Source of the DNA: Candidatus Accumulibacter propinquus
GTDB lineage: Bacteria; Pseudomonadota; Gammaproteobacteria; Burkholderiales; Rhodocyclaceae
Assembly: GCA_016714935.1 (NCBI GenBank)
Contig: JADKBU010000007.1
Coordinates: forward strand, 1-64,000
Reading direction: 5' to 3'
DNA length: 64,000 nt
Shown here one piece after another: positions 26,435 through 34,711 of this stretch. Below the pieces are notes generated by a model, which was given only the letters and a program-made list of their open reading frames with translations, had not been told where the DNA came from and searched no databases. The stretch's first letter is position 1; every line of letters starts with the position of its first letter. The position numbers were made by a program, and so were the translations under genes.

Positions 26435-27403
26435 ATGCACCCACCGCGAAATTCCATCCTGCTCGCCGCCGCTTTGCTGGCCGCTCTGAGCGGCTGCGAC
26501 AAGCCTCGACCAACCGCCTTCCAGGGCTACGTCGAGGGCGAATTTCTTTATCTGGCGGCGCCGCTGGCGGGCTATCTGAAATCCCTCGACAGCCCCCGCG
26601 GCACGCGTGTCAAGGAAGGTCAGGCGATCTTTGCGATCACCGGCGATCCCGATGCGCAAGCGCTGGCCGAAGCCGAAGCGCGCAGCGGCGCTGCCCGGGC
26701 CAGGCTGAACAACCTCCGCGAGCCGCACCGCCCGGCGGAGATTGCCGCCATCGAGGCACAACTGCGCGCGGCCGACGCCGCCCTGCAACTCACGCAAACG
26801 CAATTCCGTCAACAGGAAGCGCTGGAACGACAGCATTTCGTCTCGCAGGCGAGGCTCGACGAAGCCAGGGCGGCGCGTGACCGCGACGCCGCGCAGCGGG
26901 AAGCGCTGCGGCAGCAGTTGGCCAGTCTGCGGATTTCGCTTGGCCGCGACGATGAGGTGCGCAGCGCTGCGGCCGACCTCGACGCGGCCACCGCCGTCGC
27001 CGCGCAGAAGCGCTGGCTGCTCGAACGCAAGACGGTCGCCGCGCCAGATGACGGCGAGGTGGCCGACACGTATTACCGGCCAGGCGAATGGGTGCCGGCA
27101 GGAGCAGCGGTCGCCAGCCTGCTGCCGGACACGCGCCGCCGCCTGCGCTTCTTCGTCCCGGAGGGGCAGATTGCCGGACTAGAACCGGGGCAGCAGGTCG
27201 AGGCGCGCTGCGATGGCTGCCGCGAACCCATCCGCGCCAGCATCGACTTCATTGCTCCCGAAGCCGAATACACCCCACCGGTAATCTACAGCCGGGGCAG
27301 CCGCGAAAAGCTCGTCTTTCGCGTCGAGGCCGTGCCGGTGCCGGAACAGGCCCCCGGCCTGCGGCCGGGGCTGCCGGTCGACGTCCGCCTGATCGAGCGC
27401 TGA
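26435..27403 (+). CDS. HlyD/YhiI-type membrane fusion lipoprotein of an ABC exporter
   Basis: The 322-residue periplasmic adaptor has a lipoprotein signal with lipobox ALSGC, a split barrel-sandwich/lipoyl domain (VEGEFLYLAAPLAGYL, then TVAAPDDGEVADTYYRPGEWV), a helical hairpin (about 90-190) and a beta-barrel domain. It is followed within four bases by the ATPase gene and then one permease, so the three form a YhiI-RbbA-YhhJ-like efflux pump. The ATG at 26435 is fixed by the signal. Substrate unknown. Confidence 0.9.
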   Translation: MHPPRNSILLAAALLAALSGCDKPRPTAFQGYVEGEFLYLAAPLAGYLKSLDSPRGTRVKEGQAIFAITGDPDAQALAEAEARSGAARARLNNLREPHRPAEIAAIEAQLRAADAALQLTQTQFRQQEALERQHFVSQARLDEARAARDRDAAQREALRQQLASLRISLGRDDEVRSAAADLDAATAVAAQKRWLLERKTVAAPDDGEVADTYYRPGEWVPAGAAVASLLPDTRRRLRFFVPEGQIAGLEPGQQVEARCDGCREPIRASIDFIAPEAEYTPPVIYSRGSREKLVFRVEAVPVPEQAPGLRPGLPVDVRLIER

Positions 27404-27406
27404 GCG

Positions 27407-28333
27407 ATGCCCCCCCTGGTGATCGACGTCGCCGGCCTCAACAAACACTTCGGCAACAAGCACGTGGTCAAGGACCTCACCCTGCAGGTCAACCAGGGCG
27501 AAATCTACGGCTTCCTCGGACCGAACGGCAGCGGCAAGACGACCTCGATCCGCATGCTGTGCGGTCTGCTGACACCGGACAGCGGCCGCGGCACCTGCCT
27601 CGGACTCGACGTGCTCAAGGAAAGCGCCGCCATCAAGCGCCAGGTCGGCTACATGACCCAGAAGTTCTCCCTGTGGGACGACCTGACGATCGGCGAAAAC
27701 CTCGATTTCGTGGCGCGCATGTTCGGCATGGCCAGGCGCCGGCAGGTGGTTGAACAGGCCCTCGCCGAACTGGGTCTCGGCGGCCGGCGCCGGCAGTTGG
27801 CCGGTACGCTTTCCGGTGGCTGGAAACAGCGCCTCGCGCTCGCCGCCTGCCTGCTGCACCAGCCCCGCCTGCTGCTCCTCGACGAACCGACGGCCGGCGT
27901 CGACCCCCAGGCGCGCCGGGATTTCTGGGAAGAAATCCACCGGCTTTCGGTCGCCGGGATCACCGTCCTGGTGTCGACCCACTATATGGACGAAGCCGAA
28001 CGCTGCAATCGCCTGGCGTACATTGCCTACGGCAATCTGCTCGCCGCCGGCACCGCCGGCGAGGTGGTCGCCAACTGCCGGCTGCACACCTGGGAAGTCA
28101 GCGGCCCCGGCGTCCACGCGCTCGCCGAGCGCCTGCGCCAGATGCCGGGTGCCGGCCAGGTGGCGAGCTTCGGCGCGACGCTGCACGTCAGCGGCCAGGA
28201 CGGGGAACGCTTGCAGGCCAGCCTGCAGGAGCTGACCCAGCAGACGACGATACAGGTCACCGCGGTCGCGCCCTCGCTTGAAGACGCTTTCATCCACCTC
28301 ATGCAGCACGCAGAGGACCCGTTCGCGGGCTGA
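27407..28333 (+). CDS. ABC transporter ATP-binding protein (drug-export type)
   Basis: The 308-residue single nucleotide-binding domain has Walker A GPNGSGKTTS, Q-loop MTQKFSLWDD, signature LSGGWKQRLALA, Walker B LLLLDEPTAGVDP and H-loop VSTHYMDEAERC. The tail (about 225-308) is the regulatory domain seen in YbhF-type proteins. The signature carries Trp (SGGWK) in place of the usual charged residue, common in this family. Gene order HlyD-ATPase-permease, with eight bases to the permease start. Confidence 0.94.
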   Translation: MPPLVIDVAGLNKHFGNKHVVKDLTLQVNQGEIYGFLGPNGSGKTTSIRMLCGLLTPDSGRGTCLGLDVLKESAAIKRQVGYMTQKFSLWDDLTIGENLDFVARMFGMARRRQVVEQALAELGLGGRRRQLAGTLSGGWKQRLALAACLLHQPRLLLLDEPTAGVDPQARRDFWEEIHRLSVAGITVLVSTHYMDEAERCNRLAYIAYGNLLAAGTAGEVVANCRLHTWEVSGPGVHALAERLRQMPGAGQVASFGATLHVSGQDGERLQASLQELTQQTTIQVTAVAPSLEDAFIHLMQHAEDPFAG

Positions 28334-28340
28334 GAAGAAC

Positions 28341-29462
28341 ATGCCTGGCTTCTCGTTCTCGCGCTGGATCGGCATCCTGCTCAAGGAGTTCATCCAGCTC
28401 AAGCGCGACCGACTGACCTTCGGAATGATTGTCGGCATCCCAATCATCCAGTTGCTGCTCTTCGGCTTTGCGATCAATTCCGACCCGAAACAGCTGCCCA
28501 CCGCCGTGGTCATGGTCGACCCCGGGCCTTTCGCGCGGGCCTACGTCGCCGCCATGGCCAACAGCGACTATTTCAGGATTGTCGGCCAGGTGGACGAGCA
28601 GCAGGCCAACGACCTCCTCGAGCGTAGCGAGGTCCAGTTCGTCGTCACCTTCCCGGCCGGCTTCCACCGCGACCTGATGCGAGGCAAGAGCCCGACGCTG
28701 TTGGTCGAAGCCGACGCCACCGACCCGATGGCCACCGGTGGCGCCATCTCGGTACTCAAGAATCTCGGCCTCGAGGTCTTTGCACCTGACCTGCCGGGCC
28801 TGCGGCGTGCGCCCACGCCGCCGATCGAACTGCGCATCCACCGTCGCTACAACCCGGAAGGCCTCACCGCCTACAACGTCGTACCCGGTCTGCTGGGCGT
28901 GATCCTGACCATGACCATGGTCCTCATGACCGGCCTGGCGATGACCCGCGAGCGCGAGCGCGGCACTTTCGAGAACCTTCTCGCGACGCCGGCTACGCCC
29001 ATCGAGGTGATGACCGGCAAGATCATGCCGTACATCGTCATCGGTCTGATCCAGGTGACGCTGGTCCTCCTGGCCGCGCGCTGGCTTTTCGACGTGCCGA
29101 TGCACGGCAGCCTGCTGCTGCTCTACGCGGTCGTACTGCTGTTCATCTGCGCCAACCTGACGCTCGGCATCACCTTCAGCTCCATCGCCCAGAACCAGTT
29201 GCAGGCGATGCAGATGACCTTCTTCTTTTTCCTGCCATCGATGCTGCTCTCGGGCTTCATGTTTCCGTTTCGCGGCATGCCCGAATGGGCGCAACTGGTC
29301 GGCAATGTCCTGCCGCTGACGCATTTCCTGCTGCTGGTGCGGGGAATCCTGCTCAAGGGGAACGGCGCCGACATGATCTGGGACCAGGTCTGGCCGATCG
29401 TCGCCTTCACGGTGGTGGTCCTCGCCGTCGGGCTGAAGACCTTTCGCAGGACGCTCGACTAG
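28341..29462 (+). CDS. ABC-2 type permease
   Basis: The 373-residue inner-membrane protein has an N-terminal helix (LTFGMIVGIPIIQLLLFGFAI), a large periplasmic domain (about 45-175), then five helices with the ABC-2 signature around TGLAMTRERERGTFENLLATP. A single permease gene suggests a homodimer, unlike YbhFSR with two. The ATG at 28341 gives the family start; the frame is open upstream into the ATPase gene. Converges with the chemotaxis gene, one base from its stop. Confidence 0.93.
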   Translation: MPGFSFSRWIGILLKEFIQLKRDRLTFGMIVGIPIIQLLLFGFAINSDPKQLPTAVVMVDPGPFARAYVAAMANSDYFRIVGQVDEQQANDLLERSEVQFVVTFPAGFHRDLMRGKSPTLLVEADATDPMATGGAISVLKNLGLEVFAPDLPGLRRAPTPPIELRIHRRYNPEGLTAYNVVPGLLGVILTMTMVLMTGLAMTRERERGTFENLLATPATPIEVMTGKIMPYIVIGLIQVTLVLLAARWLFDVPMHGSLLLLYAVVLLFICANLTLGITFSSIAQNQLQAMQMTFFFFLPSMLLSGFMFPFRGMPEWAQLVGNVLPLTHFLLLVRGILLKGNGADMIWDQVWPIVAFTVVVLAVGLKTFRRTLD

Positions 29463-29463
29463 C

Positions 29464-31080
29464 CTAGAACCGAAACTGGCCAACGGCATCCTGCAGCTCG
29501 TCAGCGGTGTTGCCCAGTTCCTTTGCCGCCCGCACGATATCGCCGACCTCGTCCCGGTTTCTGTCGATCATCGCCGCTATCCGTTCCACATCTCCGGCGA
29601 TCTGGGTGCTTGATGAACCCTGCTCCTGCAGGGTGTCCGAAATCGCCGCGACCGACGCAACGACCAGGTCGGCGTCGCCACGAATCCGAAGCATCGCTTC
29701 GCGTGCGTTGCCCACCAGCGTCACGCCCTGTTCCACCTGCTGCTTGCCGTTGGCCATGCTGGCGACAGCCGCATTCGTGCCTTTCTGTATCTGCAGGATC
29801 ATGCCACCGATATCCTGTGTCGAGTGGGCCGTACGTTCTGCCAGCTTCCGCACCTCGTCGGCGACGACCGCAAAACCGCGGCCCTGCTCGCCGGCCCGCG
29901 CCGCTTCAATCGCGGCATTCAATGCCAGCAGGTTCGTCTGATCGGCAATTTCGCGGATGGCGCTGACGACCGTCGAGATTTCCTGCGACTGTCGCCCCAG
30001 CGTCTCGATCTGATTCACCGAGGAGCCGACGGCCCCGGCGATACGCCGCATCTCGTCGGCCGCACTTTCCACCACACCACTGCTGGCATGCGACTGGGCG
30101 CCGGCGTTATGCGCCAACTGGTTCGCTGCTTGTGCGTTGCTGGCCACGCGCTCGATGCTGTGGGTCATCTGCACGACGGCCGCGGCCATCGAACCGGCCG
30201 CCTCGCTCTGGACGCGCGCCCCCTCGGCAATCCGTGCGGAAATGCGGCTGAGATCGGCGGCAGCCTGGTTCACGGCAGTCGCGCTGCCGCTGGTCCGTTC
30301 GATCATCGCGCGCAACCTGGTACGCATGCGGTCCATCGCCCCGACCAGTCTGCCGACCTCATTCCTGGCGGCCGGAGCCTGATTCCCGGCGAGGTCTCCT
30401 TTGGCGATCTGTTCGGCCATCACCACCGCGCTATCGAGCGTACGCGTGACGCTGGCCACGACGGCCAGCGACAAACCCACACCGAGGAGAACTGCCGCGA
30501 TCGCCAGCCCGACCGCCAGGCGCTCGGCAGCACGCGCGTCGGCGACGACAGCGGTCTTGGCCGCACCAGCAGCGACTTTCGTGGCCTCGATTTCCTTGAG
30601 CAGCAGTTCGCGCATCGCACGCCAGGTCGGTGTCTCGTCGGCATTGGTCAGCGCTCTCGCGGCGTCGAACTCGCCGGCGCTGACCATGCCCACCACTCGC
30701 TCGTGGATGCCGCGCTGCTTCTCCCTGAGTTCCGCCAACTGCCGCAGAACTTCTCGTCTCTGCTGGTGATCACCGACCAGGTTCTGCGCGCGCCCCATCG
30801 CTGCAGCGAACTCGGCCGCGGCCTTGTCCAGATTATCGTAAGCCCGGCGGTTGCTGGCATCGAGCTGAATGTTGCGCAACGCCTGCCCCATTTGCAAACC
30901 CTGCGCGTACATTTCCGTATCGGCCAGCAACGCCGCCTGATCGCGGTCGACAAAGTCCACGAAACGCTTGCTCGTTCGATCCATCCCGAAAATGGCGGTA
31001 CCGGCAGCGACTATCAACAGAACGAAGCTGAAACCCAGCACCAGCAGAAACTGTTGACCGATTCTCAAACCAGCCAGCAT
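29464..31080 (-). CDS. methyl-accepting chemotaxis protein
   Basis: The 538-residue receptor has TM1 (about 10-32), a four-helix-bundle periplasmic sensor (about 35-185), TM2 (about 190-210), HAMP (about 212-265) and a signalling domain with the hairpin tip IREIADQTNLLALNAAIEAARAGEQGRGFAVVADEVRKLAE. No C-terminal CheR-binding pentapeptide is present (ends DAVGQFRF). A strong GGAGGGG precedes the ATG. No other che gene is adjacent, and the ligand cannot be inferred from the sensor domain. Confidence 0.96.
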   Translation of the reverse strand: MLAGLRIGQQFLLVLGFSFVLLIVAAGTAIFGMDRTSKRFVDFVDRDQAALLADTEMYAQGLQMGQALRNIQLDASNRRAYDNLDKAAAEFAAAMGRAQNLVGDHQQRREVLRQLAELREKQRGIHERVVGMVSAGEFDAARALTNADETPTWRAMRELLLKEIEATKVAAGAAKTAVVADARAAERLAVGLAIAAVLLGVGLSLAVVASVTRTLDSAVVMAEQIAKGDLAGNQAPAARNEVGRLVGAMDRMRTRLRAMIERTSGSATAVNQAAADLSRISARIAEGARVQSEAAGSMAAAVVQMTHSIERVASNAQAANQLAHNAGAQSHASSGVVESAADEMRRIAGAVGSSVNQIETLGRQSQEISTVVSAIREIADQTNLLALNAAIEAARAGEQGRGFAVVADEVRKLAERTAHSTQDIGGMILQIQKGTNAAVASMANGKQQVEQGVTLVGNAREAMLRIRGDADLVVASVAAISDTLQEQGSSSTQIAGDVERIAAMIDRNRDEVGDIVRAAKELGNTADELQDAVGQFRF

Positions 31081-31221
31081 GACACCCCTCCCAGAGTAAG
31101 CAATGCGCCAGGCAGTGATTATAGGCGTCCGCCGGGGTCGGCGACCGAAGTACGCAACCTACTGACCTTCCATGCCGGCAGGACTGACGCAATGGGATGG
31201 CGTGACGGCAAGCGATATTGA

Positions 31222-31250
31222 TTGTCCTGCCCAGGCATGACGCGTAGACT
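31222..31250 (+). promoter_or_regulatory. possible promoter of endonuclease I gene
   Basis: TTGTCC (31222-31227) and TAGACT (31245-31250) are 17 bases apart, each 4/6. The -10 ends only eight bases before the ATG at 31259 and no ribosome site is seen, so the transcript may be leaderless. Confidence 0.35.
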
Positions 31251-31258
31251 CCGCGCCG

Positions 31259-32053
31259 ATGCGCAAAACCTCCCTGTCGATAGCTCTCCTGCTGGCCGGC
31301 TGCCAAGTCAGCCAGACCCCCCTGCCACCCGCACGTCACCCGAGTTCACCGGCTCCCGTCCGGTCAACGCAATCCACGACGCCCGTCGATCGGGTACACG
31401 GTCCAAAGGCCGTCGGGCACCGCGACTTCGCCAACGCCAAGAAGATCCTGCCGACGATCTTTGCCGGCATGGAGAACGACTTTTACTGCGGTTGCCGCTA
31501 TGTCGGACATGTTGTCCAACTCGCAAGCTGCGGTTACGAGCCGCGCCGCAATCCGACACGGGCGGCGCGAATCGAGTGGGAGCACGTGGTTCCGGCCTGG
31601 GTGCTGGGACATCAGCGCCAGTGCTGGCAACAGGGCGGGCGCAAGCACTGCACCGATACCGACCCGGCATTCCAGGTCGCGGAGGGCGATCTCAACAACC
31701 TGGTACCCGCCGTTGGCGAGGTGAACGGCGACCGCAGCAATTTTGCCTACAGCGCATGGACCCGGCAACCGACGTCAATGTACGGGGCCTGTCAGACCAT
31801 CGTCGATTTCAAGCTGCAGCGCGTGCAACCACGCGAAGAGGTGCGTGGCAGGGCGGCGCGGATCACGCTCTACATGCACCAGACCTACGGTCTGCACATG
31901 AGCCGGCAGGACAGGCAACTGATGTGCGCCTGGTCGCGAACCCACCTGGTCGACGCCTGGGAGCGCCAGCGCGACGAGCGGATTGTCCGCTGGCAAGGCA
32001 CTGGCAATCCGCTGGTCTCCGATCCGGCACGCCTGAAGGCGACCTGCGGATGA
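31259..32053 (+). CDS. endA: endonuclease I family nuclease, lipoprotein
   Basis: The 264-residue nuclease has the DNA-I catalytic motif RIEWEHVVPAW, with the general-base His and metal ligands, then DLNNLVPAVGEVNGDRSNF carrying the conserved Asn/Arg. A lipobox (LLAGC) suggests it is anchored to the membrane, unlike soluble EndA. Paired cysteines (CGC, CWQQ...KHC) would form disulfides. Periplasmic DNA degradation could serve phosphate or nucleotide recovery. It is divergent from the chemotaxis gene. Confidence 0.92.
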   Translation: MRKTSLSIALLLAGCQVSQTPLPPARHPSSPAPVRSTQSTTPVDRVHGPKAVGHRDFANAKKILPTIFAGMENDFYCGCRYVGHVVQLASCGYEPRRNPTRAARIEWEHVVPAWVLGHQRQCWQQGGRKHCTDTDPAFQVAEGDLNNLVPAVGEVNGDRSNFAYSAWTRQPTSMYGACQTIVDFKLQRVQPREEVRGRAARITLYMHQTYGLHMSRQDRQLMCAWSRTHLVDAWERQRDERIVRWQGTGNPLVSDPARLKATCG

Positions 32054-32198
32054 CGCGCCATGCCTGACGGCCAGGCTCGCCGACGCGGCAGACCCGAGCC
32101 TGGAGTCGGCGGCCGTTGCAACCGTCGCCAAGCGGGATGAAGTCCTTGCAGTGCCTGGCTGGAATACAATCCAGCCGTCGATGGCGTGTGGAGGAAAG

Positions 32199-33332
32199 AT
32201 GCAAAGCGTGGGAGCGACAGTGATCGGGGCCGGTGTCATCGGCCTGGCCTGCGCACGTGTGCTGGCGCGGCAAGGTATCGAAACGGTGGTTCTCGAACGG
32301 CACGGCGTTTGCGCCAGCGAAACCAGTGCCCGCAACAGTGAGGTGATCCACGCCGGGTTCCATTATCCGACGGGATCGCTCAAGGCCCGCTGCTGTGTCG
32401 TCGGCCGACGGCAGCTCTATGAGTTCTGCAATACGCATGGCGTCAGCCACCGGCGCTGCGGCAAACTGGTCGTCGCCACCTCGGCCCAACAGGAAGAGCA
32501 ACTTCTGCTGCTGCAGCGGCAGGGGCACGACAACGGCGTCGACGATCTGCGTCTGCTGAGCGCATCCGCGGCGTGCGCCCTCGAGCCGGAGCTGGCATGT
32601 ACCGCTGCCCTGCTCTCTCCCTCGACCGGCATCATCGACAGCCACGCGCTGACGCTCGCGCTCCTCGGCGACGCCGAGCGCGCCGGCGCCGTGCTGGCAC
32701 TGCGCAGCCCGTTGCGCCGCGGCTCGATAGAAGACAAGGGCATCGTCCTCGAAAGCGGCGGTACGCAAAGCCTGCGCTTCAGGAGCTCGATCGTGATCAA
32801 CGCTGCCGGCCTCTGGGCACCGGAGGTCGCGGCCGCGCTGGCCGGCTTCCCACCGGCGCTGATACCGGCAAACTTCCACGCCAAGGGCAACTACTTCGCG
32901 CTCGCCAGACGCGCACCGTTCTCGCGACTGGTCTATCCCTTGCCGGAAGCCGCCGGTCTCGGGGTTCATCTGACGCTCGATCTCGGCGGGCAGGCACGCT
33001 TCGGTCCCGACGTCGAGTGGCTGCCAGACCCAACGCCAGGCCAACCCATCGGTGAATTCGATTACCGCGTCGACCCGGCACGCACCAGCACCTTCGTCAC
33101 CGCGATTCGCCGCTACTGGCCAGCACTGCCGGACGATGCGCTGCTGCCCGCGTACGCCGGGGTGCGGCCAAAGATCAGTGGTCGCTCGGCGCCCGCCGGT
33201 GACTTTGTCGTCCAGGGCCCTGCCGAGCACGGCATCCCGGGCTTGATCAACCTCTTCGGAATCGAATCCCCCGGACTGACCTCGTGCCTGGCCATCGCCG
33301 AACATGTGCTCGCGGAACTGCAAGGTGGCTGA
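32199..33332 (+). CDS. FAD-dependent oxidoreductase, L-2-hydroxyglutarate oxidase-like (DAO family)
   Basis: The 377-residue flavoenzyme has the Rossmann motif VIGAGVIGLACARVLARQG, the FAD contact ERHGVCASETSARNSEVIHAG typical of LhgO/L2HGDH relatives, and a C-terminal GDFVVQG...LINLFGIESPGLTSCLAIAE. The substrate may be a 2-hydroxyacid or glycerol-3-phosphate-like acid. ATG 32199 follows GGAGG closely; 32181 is also possible. The PIN-domain gene starts inside its last codons. Confidence 0.87.
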   Translation: MQSVGATVIGAGVIGLACARVLARQGIETVVLERHGVCASETSARNSEVIHAGFHYPTGSLKARCCVVGRRQLYEFCNTHGVSHRRCGKLVVATSAQQEEQLLLLQRQGHDNGVDDLRLLSASAACALEPELACTAALLSPSTGIIDSHALTLALLGDAERAGAVLALRSPLRRGSIEDKGIVLESGGTQSLRFRSSIVINAAGLWAPEVAAALAGFPPALIPANFHAKGNYFALARRAPFSRLVYPLPEAAGLGVHLTLDLGGQARFGPDVEWLPDPTPGQPIGEFDYRVDPARTSTFVTAIRRYWPALPDDALLPAYAGVRPKISGRSAPAGDFVVQGPAEHGIPGLINLFGIESPGLTSCLAIAEHVLAELQGG

Positions 33333-33768
33333 ACGCCTGCGCGCGGTCCTCGACACCAACATCGTGATCGACATGCTGCACTTCGCCGACCCACCGGCGC
33401 ATGCGCTGCTCGGGACCATCGAGCGCGGTGTCCTGCGCTGCTTTACCGATCAACACTGCCTGTCCGAACTCGAAAGGGTGAGCGCCTACCCGCAGTTCGG
33501 ACTCGCCAGGCCGGCACAGCAGGCGCTGCTGGCACGCTACCGCAACCTGTCGACGCTCTGCGACGCCGACGGGGAAGAGAATTACTCCCTGCCCCGCTGC
33601 CGCGACGCCGACGACCAGAAGTTCCTGATCCTCGCGGCACGCTGCCGTGCCGACCTGCTGGTGACCCGCGATCGCCAGTTGCTGAGGCTCGCCCGTCAGC
33701 GCAACCCGGCTCCGCCGTACGCCATCCTCGACGCCGAGGCAGCCGGTGCGCTGCTCATCAGCCGCTAA
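33325..33768 (+). CDS. PIN-domain protein (putative toxin-antitoxin PIN family)
   Basis: The 147-residue PIN domain has the first acidic motif VLDTNIVIDML, a middle Glu in CLSELERV, and DADDQKFLILAARCRADLLVTRDRQLL near the end: the four acidic metal ligands of a ribonuclease. The start is a GTG at 33325, overlapping the oxidoreductase stop by eight bases; no ATG gives the right N-terminus. No antitoxin-like small gene lies next to it, so a free-standing RNase role is as likely as a toxin. Confidence 0.82.
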   Translation: MAERLRAVLDTNIVIDMLHFADPPAHALLGTIERGVLRCFTDQHCLSELERVSAYPQFGLARPAQQALLARYRNLSTLCDADGEENYSLPRCRDADDQKFLILAARCRADLLVTRDRQLLRLARQRNPAPPYAILDAEAAGALLISR

Positions 33769-33822
33769 GCGGCGCGCGCCTAGGCAAGACACCCCGGATC
33801 CTCGACAGCCATCCGGACAGAT

Positions 33823-34599
33823 TCAAACTGCGCCGCCGCGACGAAAAACCCAGACCTGATCGTCGGAGGCCGCTGCGGCATGCGCATAGCCGTCCGTCGC
33901 GAAGTCCTTCAGACCTGCGGCATCCTGCAAACGATTGACGATCGCGAAACGCGCCATCAGTCCGCGCGCGCGTTTGGCGTAGAAACTCACCACCCGGAAC
34001 CGGCCGCCGCTCCAGTCCTCGAATACCGGTTGAATCACCGGGACAGCGAGTTGTTTCGGCTTGACCGACTTGAAGTACTCCTCGGACGCGAGATTGATCA
34101 GCACTCGGGCGCCTGTTTCGCGGAGTGCGGCGTTGACCGCCTCGGTAATCCGATCACCCCAGAAGGCATAGAGATCCCGGCCACGTGCGTTGCTCAAGCG
34201 CGTCCCCATTTCCAGCCGGTACGGCTGCATCAGGTCGAGTGGACGCAGCAGCCCGTACAGGCCAGACAGGATCCGCAGGTGACGTTGCGCAAATTGCAGA
34301 TCCGCCGGTGACAGGGTAGGCGCGTCGAGACCGTCGTAGACGTCGCCATTGAACGCCAGCACCGCCTGTTTGGCTTTGCCAGAGGTGAACGGCTGCGCCC
34401 AGTCGGCATAACGCGCGAAGTTCAGCGCCGCCAGTTGATCGCTGATCTTCATCAGGCTGGCAAGCTGCGGCGGCGACAACTGGCGCAGGTCTTCGATCAG
34501 CAGTTGTGCCTGGTCGAGAAACAGCGGCTGGCTGTGTTCGCACAGCGTCGGCGGCGTCCGATAATCGAGCGACTTGGCAGGGGAAAGGACAATGATCAT
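33823..34599 (-). CDS. yaaA: peroxide stress protein YaaA
   Basis: The 258-residue DUF328 protein begins MIIVLSPAKSLDYRTPP and has the conserved AQPFTSGKAKQAVLAFNGDVYDG and NLASEEYFKSV. In E. coli YaaA lowers intracellular iron during H2O2 stress and binds DNA. GGGGAAAGG precedes the ATG; the frame is open a little further 5'. It is divergent from the SpecificRecomb gene. Likely induced by OxyR, but I do not see a confident site. Confidence 0.95.
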   Translation of the reverse strand: MIIVLSPAKSLDYRTPPTLCEHSQPLFLDQAQLLIEDLRQLSPPQLASLMKISDQLAALNFARYADWAQPFTSGKAKQAVLAFNGDVYDGLDAPTLSPADLQFAQRHLRILSGLYGLLRPLDLMQPYRLEMGTRLSNARGRDLYAFWGDRITEAVNAALRETGARVLINLASEEYFKSVKPKQLAVPVIQPVFEDWSGGRFRVVSFYAKRARGLMARFAIVNRLQDAAGLKDFATDGYAHAAAASDDQVWVFRRGGAV

Positions 34600-34711
34600 C
34601 TGCGGCTTCCAGTCTGTAAGGATGGCGGGCACGATAGTTTGCTAAGATGCCCTGATTTTAAACGACGCCACCAGCCTGGCACGACTTCTGGCGTGGCTTC
34701 GTCGTCGTCCG

